Shown: one piece after another, positions 49,448-56,937 of the stretch | Layout: each line of letters starts with the position of its first letter | Numbering within the stretch: the stretch's first letter is position 1 | NCBI GenBank assembly: GCA_963615055.1 | Contig: CAVEFO010000005.1 | Coordinates: 1 to 56,949, forward strand | DNA from: UBA1822 sp963615055 | GTDB taxonomy: Bacteria; Bacillota; Negativicutes; Veillonellales; Dialisteraceae | DNA length: 56,949 bases | Reading direction: 5' to 3' | Program-made: the position numbers and the translations under genes | The notes under the pieces: generated by a model | Told to the model about the DNA's origin: nothing | The model's database searches: none | Seen by the model: the letters and a program-made list of their open reading frames with translations, nothing else

Positions 49448-49954
49448 TTAAAACGGAATCTCGCTAGGCTGAGGCACGACCATGAGAGCCTTGCACTGCG
49501 GCTCAAAGTTTTTCTCGTCATAATCATAGAAACGGTCGACTTCATTCGCTTGCCGTTCGTTCCCTTCGCGGTCGGTATAATTCCGCGGCCTAAAGTGGGC
49601 GCGGCCTTTCGATCCTTGGATACTGTCCCAATCCATAGGGAGCTTATCGCCGGATTTCTTGGCTCCGATGCAACGGAAGAAGGACGACAGCTTCCATTCG
49701 AGCGTTTTATACAACAGCAGGTCAAGACGAGTTGTCGCGATACCTTTATCCGTATGGACGGTGAGTACCATCGACGCTTTATTGCACGCCGGGATTTTGG
49801 CACCGCCCGGAAACCGACCCCGCTCAAAGCTCGTGACGGTAAAGTTATAATCGCCCGGTTCCAAGATAATAAACTCACCGCCGTCTGCTTCAATGGTGTC
49901 GTTCCAATCAAGGCACATCTTGTCTTCATTTTCAGGTTTTGCGTAATCAAACAT
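49448..49954 (-). CDS. DUF669 phage protein
   Basis: 168 aa beginning MFDYAKPENEDKMCLDWNDT, followed by FIILEPGDYNFTVTSFERGR, KASMVLTVHTDKG and FFRCIGAKKSGD; typical of DUF669, thought to be a single-strand DNA-binding-like replication accessory protein. It is placed between the Sak4-like ATPase and helicase as in related phages. Function is by context. Confidence 0.88.
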   Translation of the reverse strand: MFDYAKPENEDKMCLDWNDTIEADGGEFIILEPGDYNFTVTSFERGRFPGGAKIPACNKASMVLTVHTDKGIATTRLDLLLYKTLEWKLSSFFRCIGAKKSGDKLPMDWDSIQGSKGRAHFRPRNYTDREGNERQANEVDRFYDYDEKNFEPQCKALMVVPQPSEIPF

Positions 49955-49969
49955 GGTTAGTTCCTCCTA

Positions 49970-50938
49970 TTAAACTTTCTCCGCATTTCTTGCGGTTTCA
50001 ATAATGGTTACAATCTTTGGCCAATGCTTCATCAGCCATTCTTTGATAAACTGCTCGCTGTAATCGGTAACGGGGACATCTTTGGCGTAGTGCCCACGCA
50101 TTGCGACCACGTTCTGCACTTCGGATTCCAAAATGCCGCTCTCGCCCATCATCTGGTAGAGCGTTTCATAAACATTTGGAGCCGCATCGGCGCTCGTCGG
50201 GATATTCGTGTTTTTCTCTACCTTGGGACGCTCGAAGGCAAAGGCTATTTTGGAGTAATCCAAGGGGAGAACGTCCGGCAGCTCGATACGGCTCTTGGCA
50301 TCCCACGCCGGGTGGTGTGAGGTGTACATGACACGTTTCCCGCCTTGCCCTTTCTTGGTGTCGTTTTCGCCGGTAACGACATACGTCCGGTAATTGCAAA
50401 AGAGAAGCATATCGCACCATTCTTTCAAAAGCGGTGCCGTCTGGCGCGAGAGTTTCATTTCCCATCTGTCGTAAGCACCCATTTCATCCGGCTGCTCGAA
50501 TTTACGCATCTTGGCGTGAGCTGTCACAACGACGTGGATACCGGACTCGACCACTTTGTCAAAAGCACGAAACAGCTTCATAAATTCCTCTGCCATGTAC
50601 GTGTACCCTCGGCCATAGCCGAATGTCTCGATGCTGTTTTGCTTGTACTTGGCACACAGGTAGGTAATGATCAGCTGCTCGGCCCAGTCGGCGGTATCCA
50701 GCACAAGCGAGTCGCAGATGCCTTTCGTCTCGGAGACTTCCTTGACGATGGCAAGGAGTTCGTCCCAGCTCTGAGGCTTATCGATACGGCGAACGTCCAT
50801 GTGAGATGTCCCGCCTTCGGTGTCGATAATAAGGGGATTGGGGAATTGTGCCGCAAGGCTGGATTTTCCAATCCCTTCAGGCCCGTAGATAACGACTTTC
50901 TGAGGGCGATGAACGATTCCTTCAGTAATATTTAGCAT
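49970..50938 (-). CDS. Sak4-like RecA-fold ATPase
   Basis: 322 aa. Walker A YGPEGIGKSS (about 18-27), Walker B SLVLDTADW and a C-terminal helical region. AAA_24/Sak4 proteins of phages promote single-strand annealing or recombination with an SSB-like partner; the following DUF669 gene may be that partner. AGGAGGAAATTATTC precedes the ATG. Confidence 0.88.
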   Translation of the reverse strand: MLNITEGIVHRPQKVVIYGPEGIGKSSLAAQFPNPLIIDTEGGTSHMDVRRIDKPQSWDELLAIVKEVSETKGICDSLVLDTADWAEQLIITYLCAKYKQNSIETFGYGRGYTYMAEEFMKLFRAFDKVVESGIHVVVTAHAKMRKFEQPDEMGAYDRWEMKLSRQTAPLLKEWCDMLLFCNYRTYVVTGENDTKKGQGGKRVMYTSHHPAWDAKSRIELPDVLPLDYSKIAFAFERPKVEKNTNIPTSADAAPNVYETLYQMMGESGILESEVQNVVAMRGHYAKDVPVTDYSEQFIKEWLMKHWPKIVTIIETARNAEKV

Positions 50939-50951
50939 GAATAATTTCCTC

Positions 50952-51467
50952 CTATCTCAGGGAATAGACCCTATCGGTCATAAGCACACAGCCGGGGACG
51001 TTTTGTCCGGTGGCGAACAGTTTCTTGACCTCGGCCTTGGCCACCTCCGGCTCAGGTACTCGGTAGCAGTTCGTGAGATTTCGGCTACGAAGCCAATCGA
51101 TGGCACTTTCTGCATTGTGGACGAGAAGCTTGGTCGTCTTTCGGTACGAGAGTGTCGCAACGCCAAGGTCGGTTTTCTTGCCTTCGCATTCTCTGTCTAA
51201 GACTTCGAGGAGCTTGGCTTCCTTCTTCTCAAGGCGAAGCCGTCGTTCTTTTAATCGCTCCTCTTCGGCTTTGCATGCGGCTCTCTCGGCACGAAGATTT
51301 AAGGCGAGTTTTGCCAGGTAGCGTAGAACGGAATCTTTCTCCATCTTCAAGGCATCGATACGCGCTAAGATTTCCTCCGTGCCATCCAAGACTTCTCCGG
51401 TCGCCTCATCAACCAAAACCGAATCGGCGAGCTTTTGAATTTCTTCGTTGATTTCATACAGTTTCAT
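50952..51467 (-). CDS. Siphovirus Gp157-family protein
   Basis: 171 aa from the ATG at 51467 (MKLYEINEEIQKLAD). A long coiled coil (about 40-105; EERLKERRLRLEKKEAKLLE) and a C-terminal globular part (LGVATLSYRKTTKLLVHNAE, NLTNCYRVPEPEVAKAEVKK). Gp157 occurs in Streptococcus and other Firmicutes phages beside recombination genes; some members were linked to phage resistance. Earlier in-frame start codons lie within the small gene upstream. Confidence 0.85.
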   Translation of the reverse strand: MKLYEINEEIQKLADSVLVDEATGEVLDGTEEILARIDALKMEKDSVLRYLAKLALNLRAERAACKAEEERLKERRLRLEKKEAKLLEVLDRECEGKKTDLGVATLSYRKTTKLLVHNAESAIDWLRSRNLTNCYRVPEPEVAKAEVKKLFATGQNVPGCVLMTDRVYSLR

Positions 51468-51651
51468 GCGAAATCTCCTCTGCCTTGCAAATGGAAAGCT
51501 CGGCCACATCGTCACCCGGTACAATGAGTGTCAGCTTTGCCTTGTCTCCCAAGAAAAGCTTTAAGAGCTTCTCGCGGACGGTCAATTTCTTACATGCCGC
51601 AATCGCGCCCTTGGGCCCTTTGGAGACTGTGATACGTAGTGCGTGTTTCAT
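51454..51651 (-). CDS. Small phage protein
   Basis: 65 aa, MKHALRITVSKGPKGAIAAC, then LTVREKLLKLFLGDKAKLTL, basic N-terminus. It overlaps the Gp157 gene by 14 bp and is second in the early operon. No family recognised. Confidence 0.7.
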   Translation of the reverse strand: MKHALRITVSKGPKGAIAACKKLTVREKLLKLFLGDKAKLTLIVPGDDVAELSICKAEEISHETV

Positions 51652-51696
51652 ACGCGTTTCCTCCTTTCGGAAAAATGTGTCGAGGAAAAAACTCCT

Positions 51697-52215
51697 CTAC
51701 CTATTAGCCACGGGAGGGCATGTAATCTGACGGTTTTCAAAAAACTTTTTCAATTTTTCTTTTGCACGCTTCAATTTCTGCGTGACGTTATTCTCGTTTT
51801 GGCCTGTTCTGGCCGCATATTCACGTATAGATTCCTGATTTATCCACACGGCAATTGCAGCATCTGCCCAATCCGGTTTCTTGGCCAAAGCTTCACGGAT
51901 ATCTTGGACGGCAGAGGAGTATTCATCCTTTTCGGCCATGCGCCGTGAATAGGCTGTGTCTTCCACGTTCTCTAAAGCATTAAAAGAAACTTCTTCTTCG
52001 TCCGTTTTAGGTGTTTTGGCACGGTGTCTTGTTTCGCGGTGGTAAGGATTGTAATCGGGACGATTAAAACGGACGTCAAAAGCGTGCTGGACGTTTGCCT
52101 CGCGCTCTTTCATCGTGGCATCTGTATCGACTGAAATATTCAGCCAGCCTTCCATTTCGGCAATATTTACTGTTACCGTTTCAAAAATATTTTCATAACG
52201 AATTGAAAGTTCCAT
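51697..52215 (-). CDS. Phage sigma-like regulator
   Basis: 172 aa from the ATG at 52215 (MELSIRYENIFETVTVNIAE) after AAAAGGAGACAAATC. The C-terminal half is a sigma region-4-like HTH (DIREALAKKPDWADAAIAVW, YAARTGQNENNVTQKLKRAK, EKLKKFFEN). It leads the early operon and is preceded by the second leader RNA (52255-52384). Confidence 0.8.
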   Translation of the reverse strand: MELSIRYENIFETVTVNIAEMEGWLNISVDTDATMKEREANVQHAFDVRFNRPDYNPYHRETRHRAKTPKTDEEEVSFNALENVEDTAYSRRMAEKDEYSSAVQDIREALAKKPDWADAAIAVWINQESIREYAARTGQNENNVTQKLKRAKEKLKKFFENRQITCPPVANR

Positions 52216-52254
52216 GATTTGTCTCCTTTTCGGGAGACGCACTCATGGCAGGAA

Positions 52255-52384
52255 TAAAAAACAGGCCTTGGGAGAACCCTATGGCCTGCGACAAAAGAAG
52301 AGCGCACAAAAGCTAGGGTATCTCGCACAGCTCCGCTGCCACGCAGTGTGTTACTGCATGCTTTGGAACCTATTTAGATATCCC
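52255..52384 (-). ncRNA. Candidate structured leader RNA with intrinsic terminator, copy B
   Basis: Same plan as 25624-25753: a closing stem GGG-A-TATCT/AGATA-CCC with one bulge, inner hairpins (GCAGT/ACTGC and GCAGC/GCTGT), the conserved segment CTAGCTTTTGTGCGC, then a terminator CAGGCC/GGCCTG with six T. The sigma-like start codon follows after 40 nt. Stem bases differ from copy A while pairing is kept. Confidence 0.6.
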
Positions 52385-52489
52385 GCCAAGAGAGCGCTCT
52401 CCGGCTTGAATCAATTATTGGTTTGTAAGATAAGAATTTCAGGTACTACCTTTAGCCTTGCAAAGGAACCACCTCCTTTCACGGGAAAT

Positions 52490-52543
52490 AAAAAAGGAGC
52501 TATCTTTAAACCTCGGATAATTCCGATTATTAAAGATAGCTCC
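52490..52543 (-). terminator. Terminator at right end of prophage
   Basis: A 14-bp perfect stem GGAGCTATCTTTAA/TTAAAGATAGCTCC with a further small inner hairpin, followed by TTTTTT on the minus strand. It isolates the early operon from the immunity array upstream. Confidence 0.88.
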
Positions 52544-52723
52544 GTCCGTCAGCTCACTTGGCTATTTGCGATAACTTCTTTAGTTTATTCGTCGTTTGGC
52601 AAAATTGATTTGTAACAGCAAATCTTCTAGCGGAAAAGACGATTTGATCAAACCCTTTATTTCACTATGCTGAAATAACTGTCTCTCTAAAGATTACATA
52701 TACCTAATCATTTCCATGATAAA
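52544..52723. other. Right boundary region of prophage
   Basis: About 180 bp of AT-rich sequence with no gene. The promoter of the early phage operon and the right attachment site should lie here or just left of it, but neither could be pinned to a motif. Confidence 0.4.
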
Positions 52724-52772
52724 CGAAGGAACTGTAAATGCCTTGCATTAACTACAATTCCTTCGTTCGTTT
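52724..52772. terminator. Bidirectional hairpin terminator, copy 2
   Basis: CGAAGGAACTGTA with TACAATTCCTTCG (one mismatch), T run TTCGTTTTTTT on the plus strand. It is homologous to 19169-19217 and lies beyond the intact X gene. Confidence 0.8.
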
Positions 52773-52830
52773 TTTTGAAAAGAAGCAAAAGACACGATAA
52801 TGAGCTTTCTGCTCAGTACACCCAAACAGA

Positions 52831-53415
52831 TCAAGGAAATAACCCTTGCCCTTTCAGCGTTTCAATCCTTGGCTGCGCCTTTGCTTTGATTCTGGCATAA
52901 GCTTCTTTTTCTTCTCTCGTCAAATCCGATTCGGAATGCACGACAGTAAACTGATCGCCGTAGATATTGTACCCGGCAATCGTCTCATCCAATTTTTGTG
53001 CATCCTCTTCCGGAATATTGGAGGCGCGTAATAATTTGATATGAAACGGATCGTTTTGGATCATCCAAAAGCCATTCCTTCCATAGGCATAAAAGGTTTT
53101 GTACCGATAAAACCAGCCCATTTCCGTTTCGTAATCGTATATATTATTATCGAAACGAGTCCCAATAGTTCCGTGTTTTGGATCTTTTTGCTTTTCTGGT
53201 TGTGTATCAGACAATCTCCATGTATTGGTTTTTTTCAAATCTGAAAATATTAAAACTCTCAACTCTTCACCAAATGCAACTACGGTATTGCGATACCATC
53301 CATTGGGGTATTTGAAGTCAATAAAATCCCGTGCTGTACTAAATACAACGTGGTATCCCACAATAATCATGATCAAATAAATGATTGTTCTTTTGGTAGG
53401 CAACAAGTTTTTCAT
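52831..53415 (-). CDS. Candidate immunity protein, family X (copy 1)
   Basis: 194 aa. A single N-terminal membrane segment (TKRTIIYLIMIIVGYHVVFS) anchors an extracytoplasmic domain of about 165 residues ending QPRIETLKGQGLFP. The first 30 and last 90 residues are nearly identical to the copy at 55232-55822; residues ~45-90 are unrelated, as expected for an immunity-type region under diversifying pressure. A third, truncated copy is at 19276-19435. Assigned to toxin immunity by context with the haemagglutinin fragment; no direct evidence. Confidence 0.7.
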   Translation of the reverse strand: MKNLLPTKRTIIYLIMIIVGYHVVFSTARDFIDFKYPNGWYRNTVVAFGEELRVLIFSDLKKTNTWRLSDTQPEKQKDPKHGTIGTRFDNNIYDYETEMGWFYRYKTFYAYGRNGFWMIQNDPFHIKLLRASNIPEEDAQKLDETIAGYNIYGDQFTVVHSESDLTREEKEAYARIKAKAQPRIETLKGQGLFP

Positions 53416-53492
53416 TTCTTGCCTCCTTGAATCCGCCCTTCAATAGAAGCCATCCTGTTAAATGTTTGTAGTGCTTCGATTGTGTTGTGCAT
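53412..53492 (-). CDS. Coupled micro-ORF before family X, copy 1
   Basis: 26 codons (MHNTIEALQTFNRMASIEGR, then IQGGKK), stop overlapping the X start codon as ATGA. The C-terminal half matches the 38-codon ORF at 55819-55935 (ASIKGRIQGGNK). The AAGGAGG that serves the X gene is encoded within its last codons. It may be a translated leader or the tail of a lost gene. Confidence 0.5.
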   Translation of the reverse strand: MHNTIEALQTFNRMASIEGRIQGGKK

Positions 53493-53561
53493 ATCTTTTA
53501 GCACCAAACCAAAATTAAAGGAACCAATCGAAAATTACGTTGATAGTGAGATATATTGAGC

Positions 53562-53924
53562 CTAGTATAAAAAAAGCCCAAGTCCAACACAAAATTTCCA
53601 ATTTTTCTTTTTGCATTGAACATCATAGCTTTCCGGTAATAAATTTAAAGCAATACCCACACAAAGAGTCCCCACTCCCATGAGCATCACAATTAGACTC
53701 CCTATAATGGCTCTGTTTAAATCAAGCCAATTTCCTATTATTAAGCCTAAGTGAAAACTCATAAAAAACATGAAACTCCCCAAATAATTAAGCACACGGT
53801 AATTCAACGGGTAATTTCTTTCTTTTACATATTGCCAAATTAGACCGATAAAAATCACCGAATATAGAATACCTTCTGCAATAACAGGTAAATTCGCCGA
53901 AAGGTAAGACCAATTATTTTGCAT
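53562..53924 (-). CDS. Membrane protein, family Y (copy 1)
   Basis: 120 aa from the ATG at 53924 (MQNNWSYLSANL). Four hydrophobic segments; the motif YVKERNYPLNYRVLNYLGSF and ALNLLPES align with the Y copy at 55932-56327 (FIKERNYPLCYRIFDYVGCF, AAKLFPES). Candidate membrane-bound immunity protein; function inferred from the array only. Confidence 0.7.
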   Translation of the reverse strand: MQNNWSYLSANLPVIAEGILYSVIFIGLIWQYVKERNYPLNYRVLNYLGSFMFFMSFHLGLIIGNWLDLNRAIIGSLIVMLMGVGTLCVGIALNLLPESYDVQCKKKNWKFCVGLGLFLY

Positions 53925-54009
53925 GACAATCGACCTCTTCTGCATCACAATTTATTGTAATACAGCTTCTATAGAAAACAAAAAAATAAGATAAGTATCG
54001 TCGTTGCTA

Positions 54010-54357
54010 TTATGGAGAATAATTGATGTAAGTTTTTTCTCTGCTTTTAGAATCCTTTGGCCCATACTTGTAACTAACAAAATTACCATAAACACCCACT
54101 ATATAAACCACTGCAAAGGGGATATGCAAAAAGAAAACATAATATTTCCCATCTATCAATGAAAAATCCGATAGAGTCATGTAGATAACCGATCCCAAAA
54201 CGCATAGCCATAACCAAAATCGAATCCAAAACTTTGAATGTTTTAGTAATAACTTCGTATCTTCATTTGCCGTCTCATCACCCAATATAAATGATTGAAA
54301 AATATATAAACACGCAAAAACCGAAATCACATCTAAAACCGGATTATGTAAAAACAT
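54010..54357 (-). CDS. Membrane protein, family Z (copy 1)
   Basis: 115 aa with three to four membrane segments. It has IVGVYGNFVSYKYGPKDSKS, matching the Z pattern YGPK of the genes at 54390 and 56432. Followed by Y and X copies. Probably a membrane immunity protein; no enzyme motif. Confidence 0.7.
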   Translation of the reverse strand: MFLHNPVLDVISVFACLYIFQSFILGDETANEDTKLLLKHSKFWIRFWLWLCVLGSVIYMTLSDFSLIDGKYYVFFLHIPFAVVYIVGVYGNFVSYKYGPKDSKSREKTYINYSP

Positions 54358-54389
54358 AATTTACATCCTCTTTTTCATATGATAACTCC

Positions 54390-54782
54390 CTATCCTGCCA
54401 AAAAGTGCAATAAAAGAAAAAGACAGGGTATCACAATAGCAGCTCGAATGCGTAATTTGACATCCTCAACAAAGCAATGGTTCTTAGGTCCATATCGATA
54501 ATCTACATAGATTGACCATAGCGCACCAATATACATAGTAGTATAAGTTAAAACCAAACCGAACATATAATATTCTTCATTTGCTACCTCTATATCCACT
54601 CCCACTACATAAAGAGTACTACAGAATACTATCAAAACAGCTATATATCTAATCCACCGATTGCTGTGTTTGATGAAGCGCTCCTCAAAATCTGACAGCC
54701 CCTTTTCAAAAACATACGTCTTCACTACAGAAAAGACCATGGCTATTAGTATTAAGTCAAACAGCGGAGATCTCCAATCCAT
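54390..54782 (-). CDS. Membrane protein, family Z (copy 2)
   Basis: 130 aa, four membrane segments, with IGALWSIYVDYRYGPKNHCF and a C-terminal hydrophobic helix. The start overlaps the stop of the haemagglutinin fragment by 1 nt (TAATG), so the two are translationally coupled, as CdiA-CT fragments are with their immunity genes. Closest to the Z copy at 56432 (LFDxxLI, YVVGxDI, YRYGPKN). Confidence 0.75.
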   Translation of the reverse strand: MDWRSPLFDLILIAMVFSVVKTYVFEKGLSDFEERFIKHSNRWIRYIAVLIVFCSTLYVVGVDIEVANEEYYMFGLVLTYTTMYIGALWSIYVDYRYGPKNHCFVEDVKLRIRAAIVIPCLFLLLHFLAG

Positions 54783-55204
54783 TACGGATTCCTCCGTTTC
54801 TGTTCGTTATTTATCCCTTTATCTTTATCCTCGTTGTACTCTTTCTTTGTCTGCAAGCTCTGGATATTGAGGTTTCCGCCCACATCGATGTTTACTTTGT
54901 TTCCGGCTACTGTACTTCCTACAATGTCGGTATCTTGTCCGCTCTTCATAGTCAGTGTATCGGCCGCTGTGACGGTGCTTCCTTTATATGATGTCGCACT
55001 GCCGTTTTCTTTGTCTTGGCCGGAGTAGAATTGTCCATTGACGGAGACCATCGTGCCGGCGGAGAAGGTCACGCCGATACTGCTTCCTTGGTTGCTTTGG
55101 TCGGTTTTCAAGGTTCGTTTCTCTTCAGCTATCTCATATGCATAAAACATTTTTCCCTTGTTTTCGAAAACTTCCGTCATACGTTTGACCGAAACCGCCA
55201 ACAT
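54782..55204 (-). CDS. Filamentous haemagglutinin/CdiA fragment
   Basis: 140 aa from the ATG at 55204 (MLAVSVKRMTEVFENKGKMF). Residues 50-125 are haemagglutinin repeats (GSTVTAADTLTMKSGQDTDI, VGSTVAGNKVNIDVGGNLNI). They match contact-dependent toxins exported by two-partner secretion. It has neither the TPS export domain nor a recognisable toxin domain, so it is an orphan module used as a recombination reserve or a relic. Lies between X and Z genes of the array. Confidence 0.8.
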   Translation of the reverse strand: MLAVSVKRMTEVFENKGKMFYAYEIAEEKRTLKTDQSNQGSSIGVTFSAGTMVSVNGQFYSGQDKENGSATSYKGSTVTAADTLTMKSGQDTDIVGSTVAGNKVNIDVGGNLNIQSLQTKKEYNEDKDKGINNEQKRRNP

Positions 55205-55231
55205 CGACACCACCTTCTCTTTCCGCTTTGA

Positions 55232-55822
55232 TTAGGGAAACAATCCTTGCGCTTTCAGCGTTTCAATCCTGGGCTGTGATTTCTTTTTCAAGAGGTCATA
55301 TGCGTTCCTCTCTTCTCTTGTCAAATCGGATTCTTTTTGCACAACAGTAAACTGATCGCCGTAAACGTTATACCCGGCAATAGTTTCGTCCAGCTGTCGG
55401 GCATCCTCTGCCGGGATATTTTCGTTGCGCCAAAGTTTGAGGTGAAACGGGTCGGCTTGGATAATCCAGAAGCCATTCCGCCCATAGGCATAAAGAGTTT
55501 TATACTGATAGAACCATCCCATTTCGACTTCGTAATCGTATGTGTTGTTGTCAAGAATTGTCCCAATGAAGCCGGATCTGGAAGGGCTTTGCCGCTCTGG
55601 TTGTATATCAGCCATATACCACACACTCGAAAGCGGAAGCTCCCCGTCGTACAATATTCCTGTGCGCAGTTTTGTTCCAAACGCAACTATAGTGTTATTA
55701 TAACTTCCCATGGGATATTCGAAATCCAAAAAATCCCGCACAGTACTAAATATAACGTGGTATCCAACGATAATCATAATCAAATAAATGATTGTTCTTT
55801 TGGTAGGCAACAAGTTTTTCAT
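55232..55822 (-). CDS. Candidate immunity protein, family X (copy 2)
   Basis: 196 aa, the same plan as 52831-53415: N-terminal membrane anchor (TKRTIIYLIMIIVGYHVIFS), conserved EMGWFYQYKTLYAYGRNGFW and C-terminus QPRIETLKAQGLFP, with a variable segment between about 45 and 90. The start follows CAAGGAGGTAACAA contributed by the preceding micro-ORF. Immunity role is inferred. Confidence 0.7.
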   Translation of the reverse strand: MKNLLPTKRTIIYLIMIIVGYHVIFSTVRDFLDFEYPMGSYNNTIVAFGTKLRTGILYDGELPLSSVWYMADIQPERQSPSRSGFIGTILDNNTYDYEVEMGWFYQYKTLYAYGRNGFWIIQADPFHLKLWRNENIPAEDARQLDETIAGYNVYGDQFTVVQKESDLTREERNAYDLLKKKSQPRIETLKAQGLFP

Positions 55823-55935
55823 TTGTTACCTCCTTGAATCCGCCCTTTGATCGAAGCTGTCCAATTAAAAGATTGTAAGACTCCCATCGCTGCCGACTCA
55901 GCCCCGTTATTCATTCCCGTCAAAAGTTCGTTCAT
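55819..55935 (-). CDS. Coupled micro-ORF before family X, copy 2
   Basis: 38 codons (MNELLTGMNNGAESAAMGVL, then QSFNWTASIKGRIQGGNK). Its ATG overlaps the Y stop and its stop overlaps the X start (both ATGA), so Y, the micro-ORF and X form a coupled chain. It is the counterpart of 53412-53492. Confidence 0.5.
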   Translation of the reverse strand: MNELLTGMNNGAESAAMGVLQSFNWTASIKGRIQGGNK

Positions 55936-56327
55936 AAAAAGAAATCCAACGAACACAATATTATAAAAACGCCAATACCAACAAACATTTTCCAAAACTG
56001 TTTCCTTTTATATAATGCATGATCGTTTTCTGATTCTGGAAATAACTTTGCAGCGATACCAATGCAAAAAATTCCTCCACCGAAAAATAACCCAACCAAC
56101 CCTGCGCGAATTGTTTCATTCACTTCAAGAAGTTTTCCGGTTATTATCCCCAAAGGAAAGCACATAAAAAACAAAAAACAGCCTACATAATCAAATATAC
56201 GATAGCACAACGGATAATTTCTTTCTTTTATGAACCGCCACATCGTACCAATCCATAATACAGCGACTGAAAGTCCCACTACAATACCAGATAAACTATC
56301 GCAAAAGACAAGCCAATGACTTAACAT
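55932..56327 (-). CDS. Membrane protein, family Y (copy 2)
   Basis: 131 aa with four membrane segments, FIKERNYPLCYRIFDYVGCF and a C-terminal hydrophobic helix (FVGIGVFIILCSLDFFL). Homologue of 53562-53924. Same position relative to X and Z, so the Z-Y-X order is duplicated. Confidence 0.7.
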   Translation of the reverse strand: MLSHWLVFCDSLSGIVVGLSVAVLWIGTMWRFIKERNYPLCYRIFDYVGCFLFFMCFPLGIITGKLLEVNETIRAGLVGLFFGGGIFCIGIAAKLFPESENDHALYKRKQFWKMFVGIGVFIILCSLDFFL

Positions 56328-56431
56328 GATTAACCTTTACTTCCCTTCGTCGTTTCTACATCATGATTTATTGGTATCCGATCTTTAACACAATCTTTGA
56401 CTCGATCTCCAATTATTCCACCACTTATGAT

Positions 56432-56821
56432 TTACCTAAAAAAATACATCAGCAAGGCGACTATAGCCAATCCAATTGCTGCTTGAACCCTGGTTTCCAA
56501 ACTTTCTTTGTATTCAGAATTTTTCGGGCCATATCTATGTCCGATATAAATTCCCCAAAGACCACAAATGTAGATTGTAATCGAACACGTGGCAAGACAA
56601 TGTGTGTAGTATTTTCCATCGAACAATGCTATATCTGACCCCACCACGTAACAAACCTCTGCTGCAATTGACAAAACAATCAAAATTCTTATCCACATAT
56701 AAGAATAAAGGACAAATCTTTTTTGTTCATCATTTAAACCTCTTAAAAAAAGGTAGTGTCTTAGAAAAACAAACAGAAATACGATCAAGGCAAAATCAAA
56801 TAAAGGTGAGCCCCAAAACAT
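56432..56821 (-). CDS. Membrane protein, family Z (copy 3)
   Basis: 129 aa, four membrane segments, with ICGLWGIYIGHRYGPKNSEY; the C-terminus is hydrophobic. Homologue of 54390-54782. It begins 3 nt after the stop of a reading frame that enters from the window edge. Confidence 0.7.
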   Translation of the reverse strand: MFWGSPLFDFALIVFLFVFLRHYLFLRGLNDEQKRFVLYSYMWIRILIVLSIAAEVCYVVGSDIALFDGKYYTHCLATCSITIYICGLWGIYIGHRYGPKNSEYKESLETRVQAAIGLAIVALLMYFFR

Positions 56822-56823
56822 AA

Positions 56824-56937
56824 TTATTCACCTTTCCCTTCCCTTGTCTTTTCTTCTTGCTCTATTTTATTTTTCTCATAATTTGTGTACAAATTGAAAA
56901 CTGCAACTGCAAATTGAACACTTTCCCAACATGATTG
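56824..56937 (-). pseudogene. C-terminal remnant at window edge
   Basis: A 37-codon open stretch between an in-frame TGA (56940-56938) and TAA (56826-56824), without ATG: CWESVQFAVAVFNLYTNYEK, then KIEQEEKTREGKGE. It occupies the place that the haemagglutinin fragment holds before Z copy 2, so it may be the tail of another toxin module. Too short to identify. Confidence 0.35.

Noticed and set aside
20493..52543. Calling the element a complete prophage
   Set aside because: No large terminase, portal, capsid, tail or lysis gene could be found in any frame between the small terminase and the recombinases.
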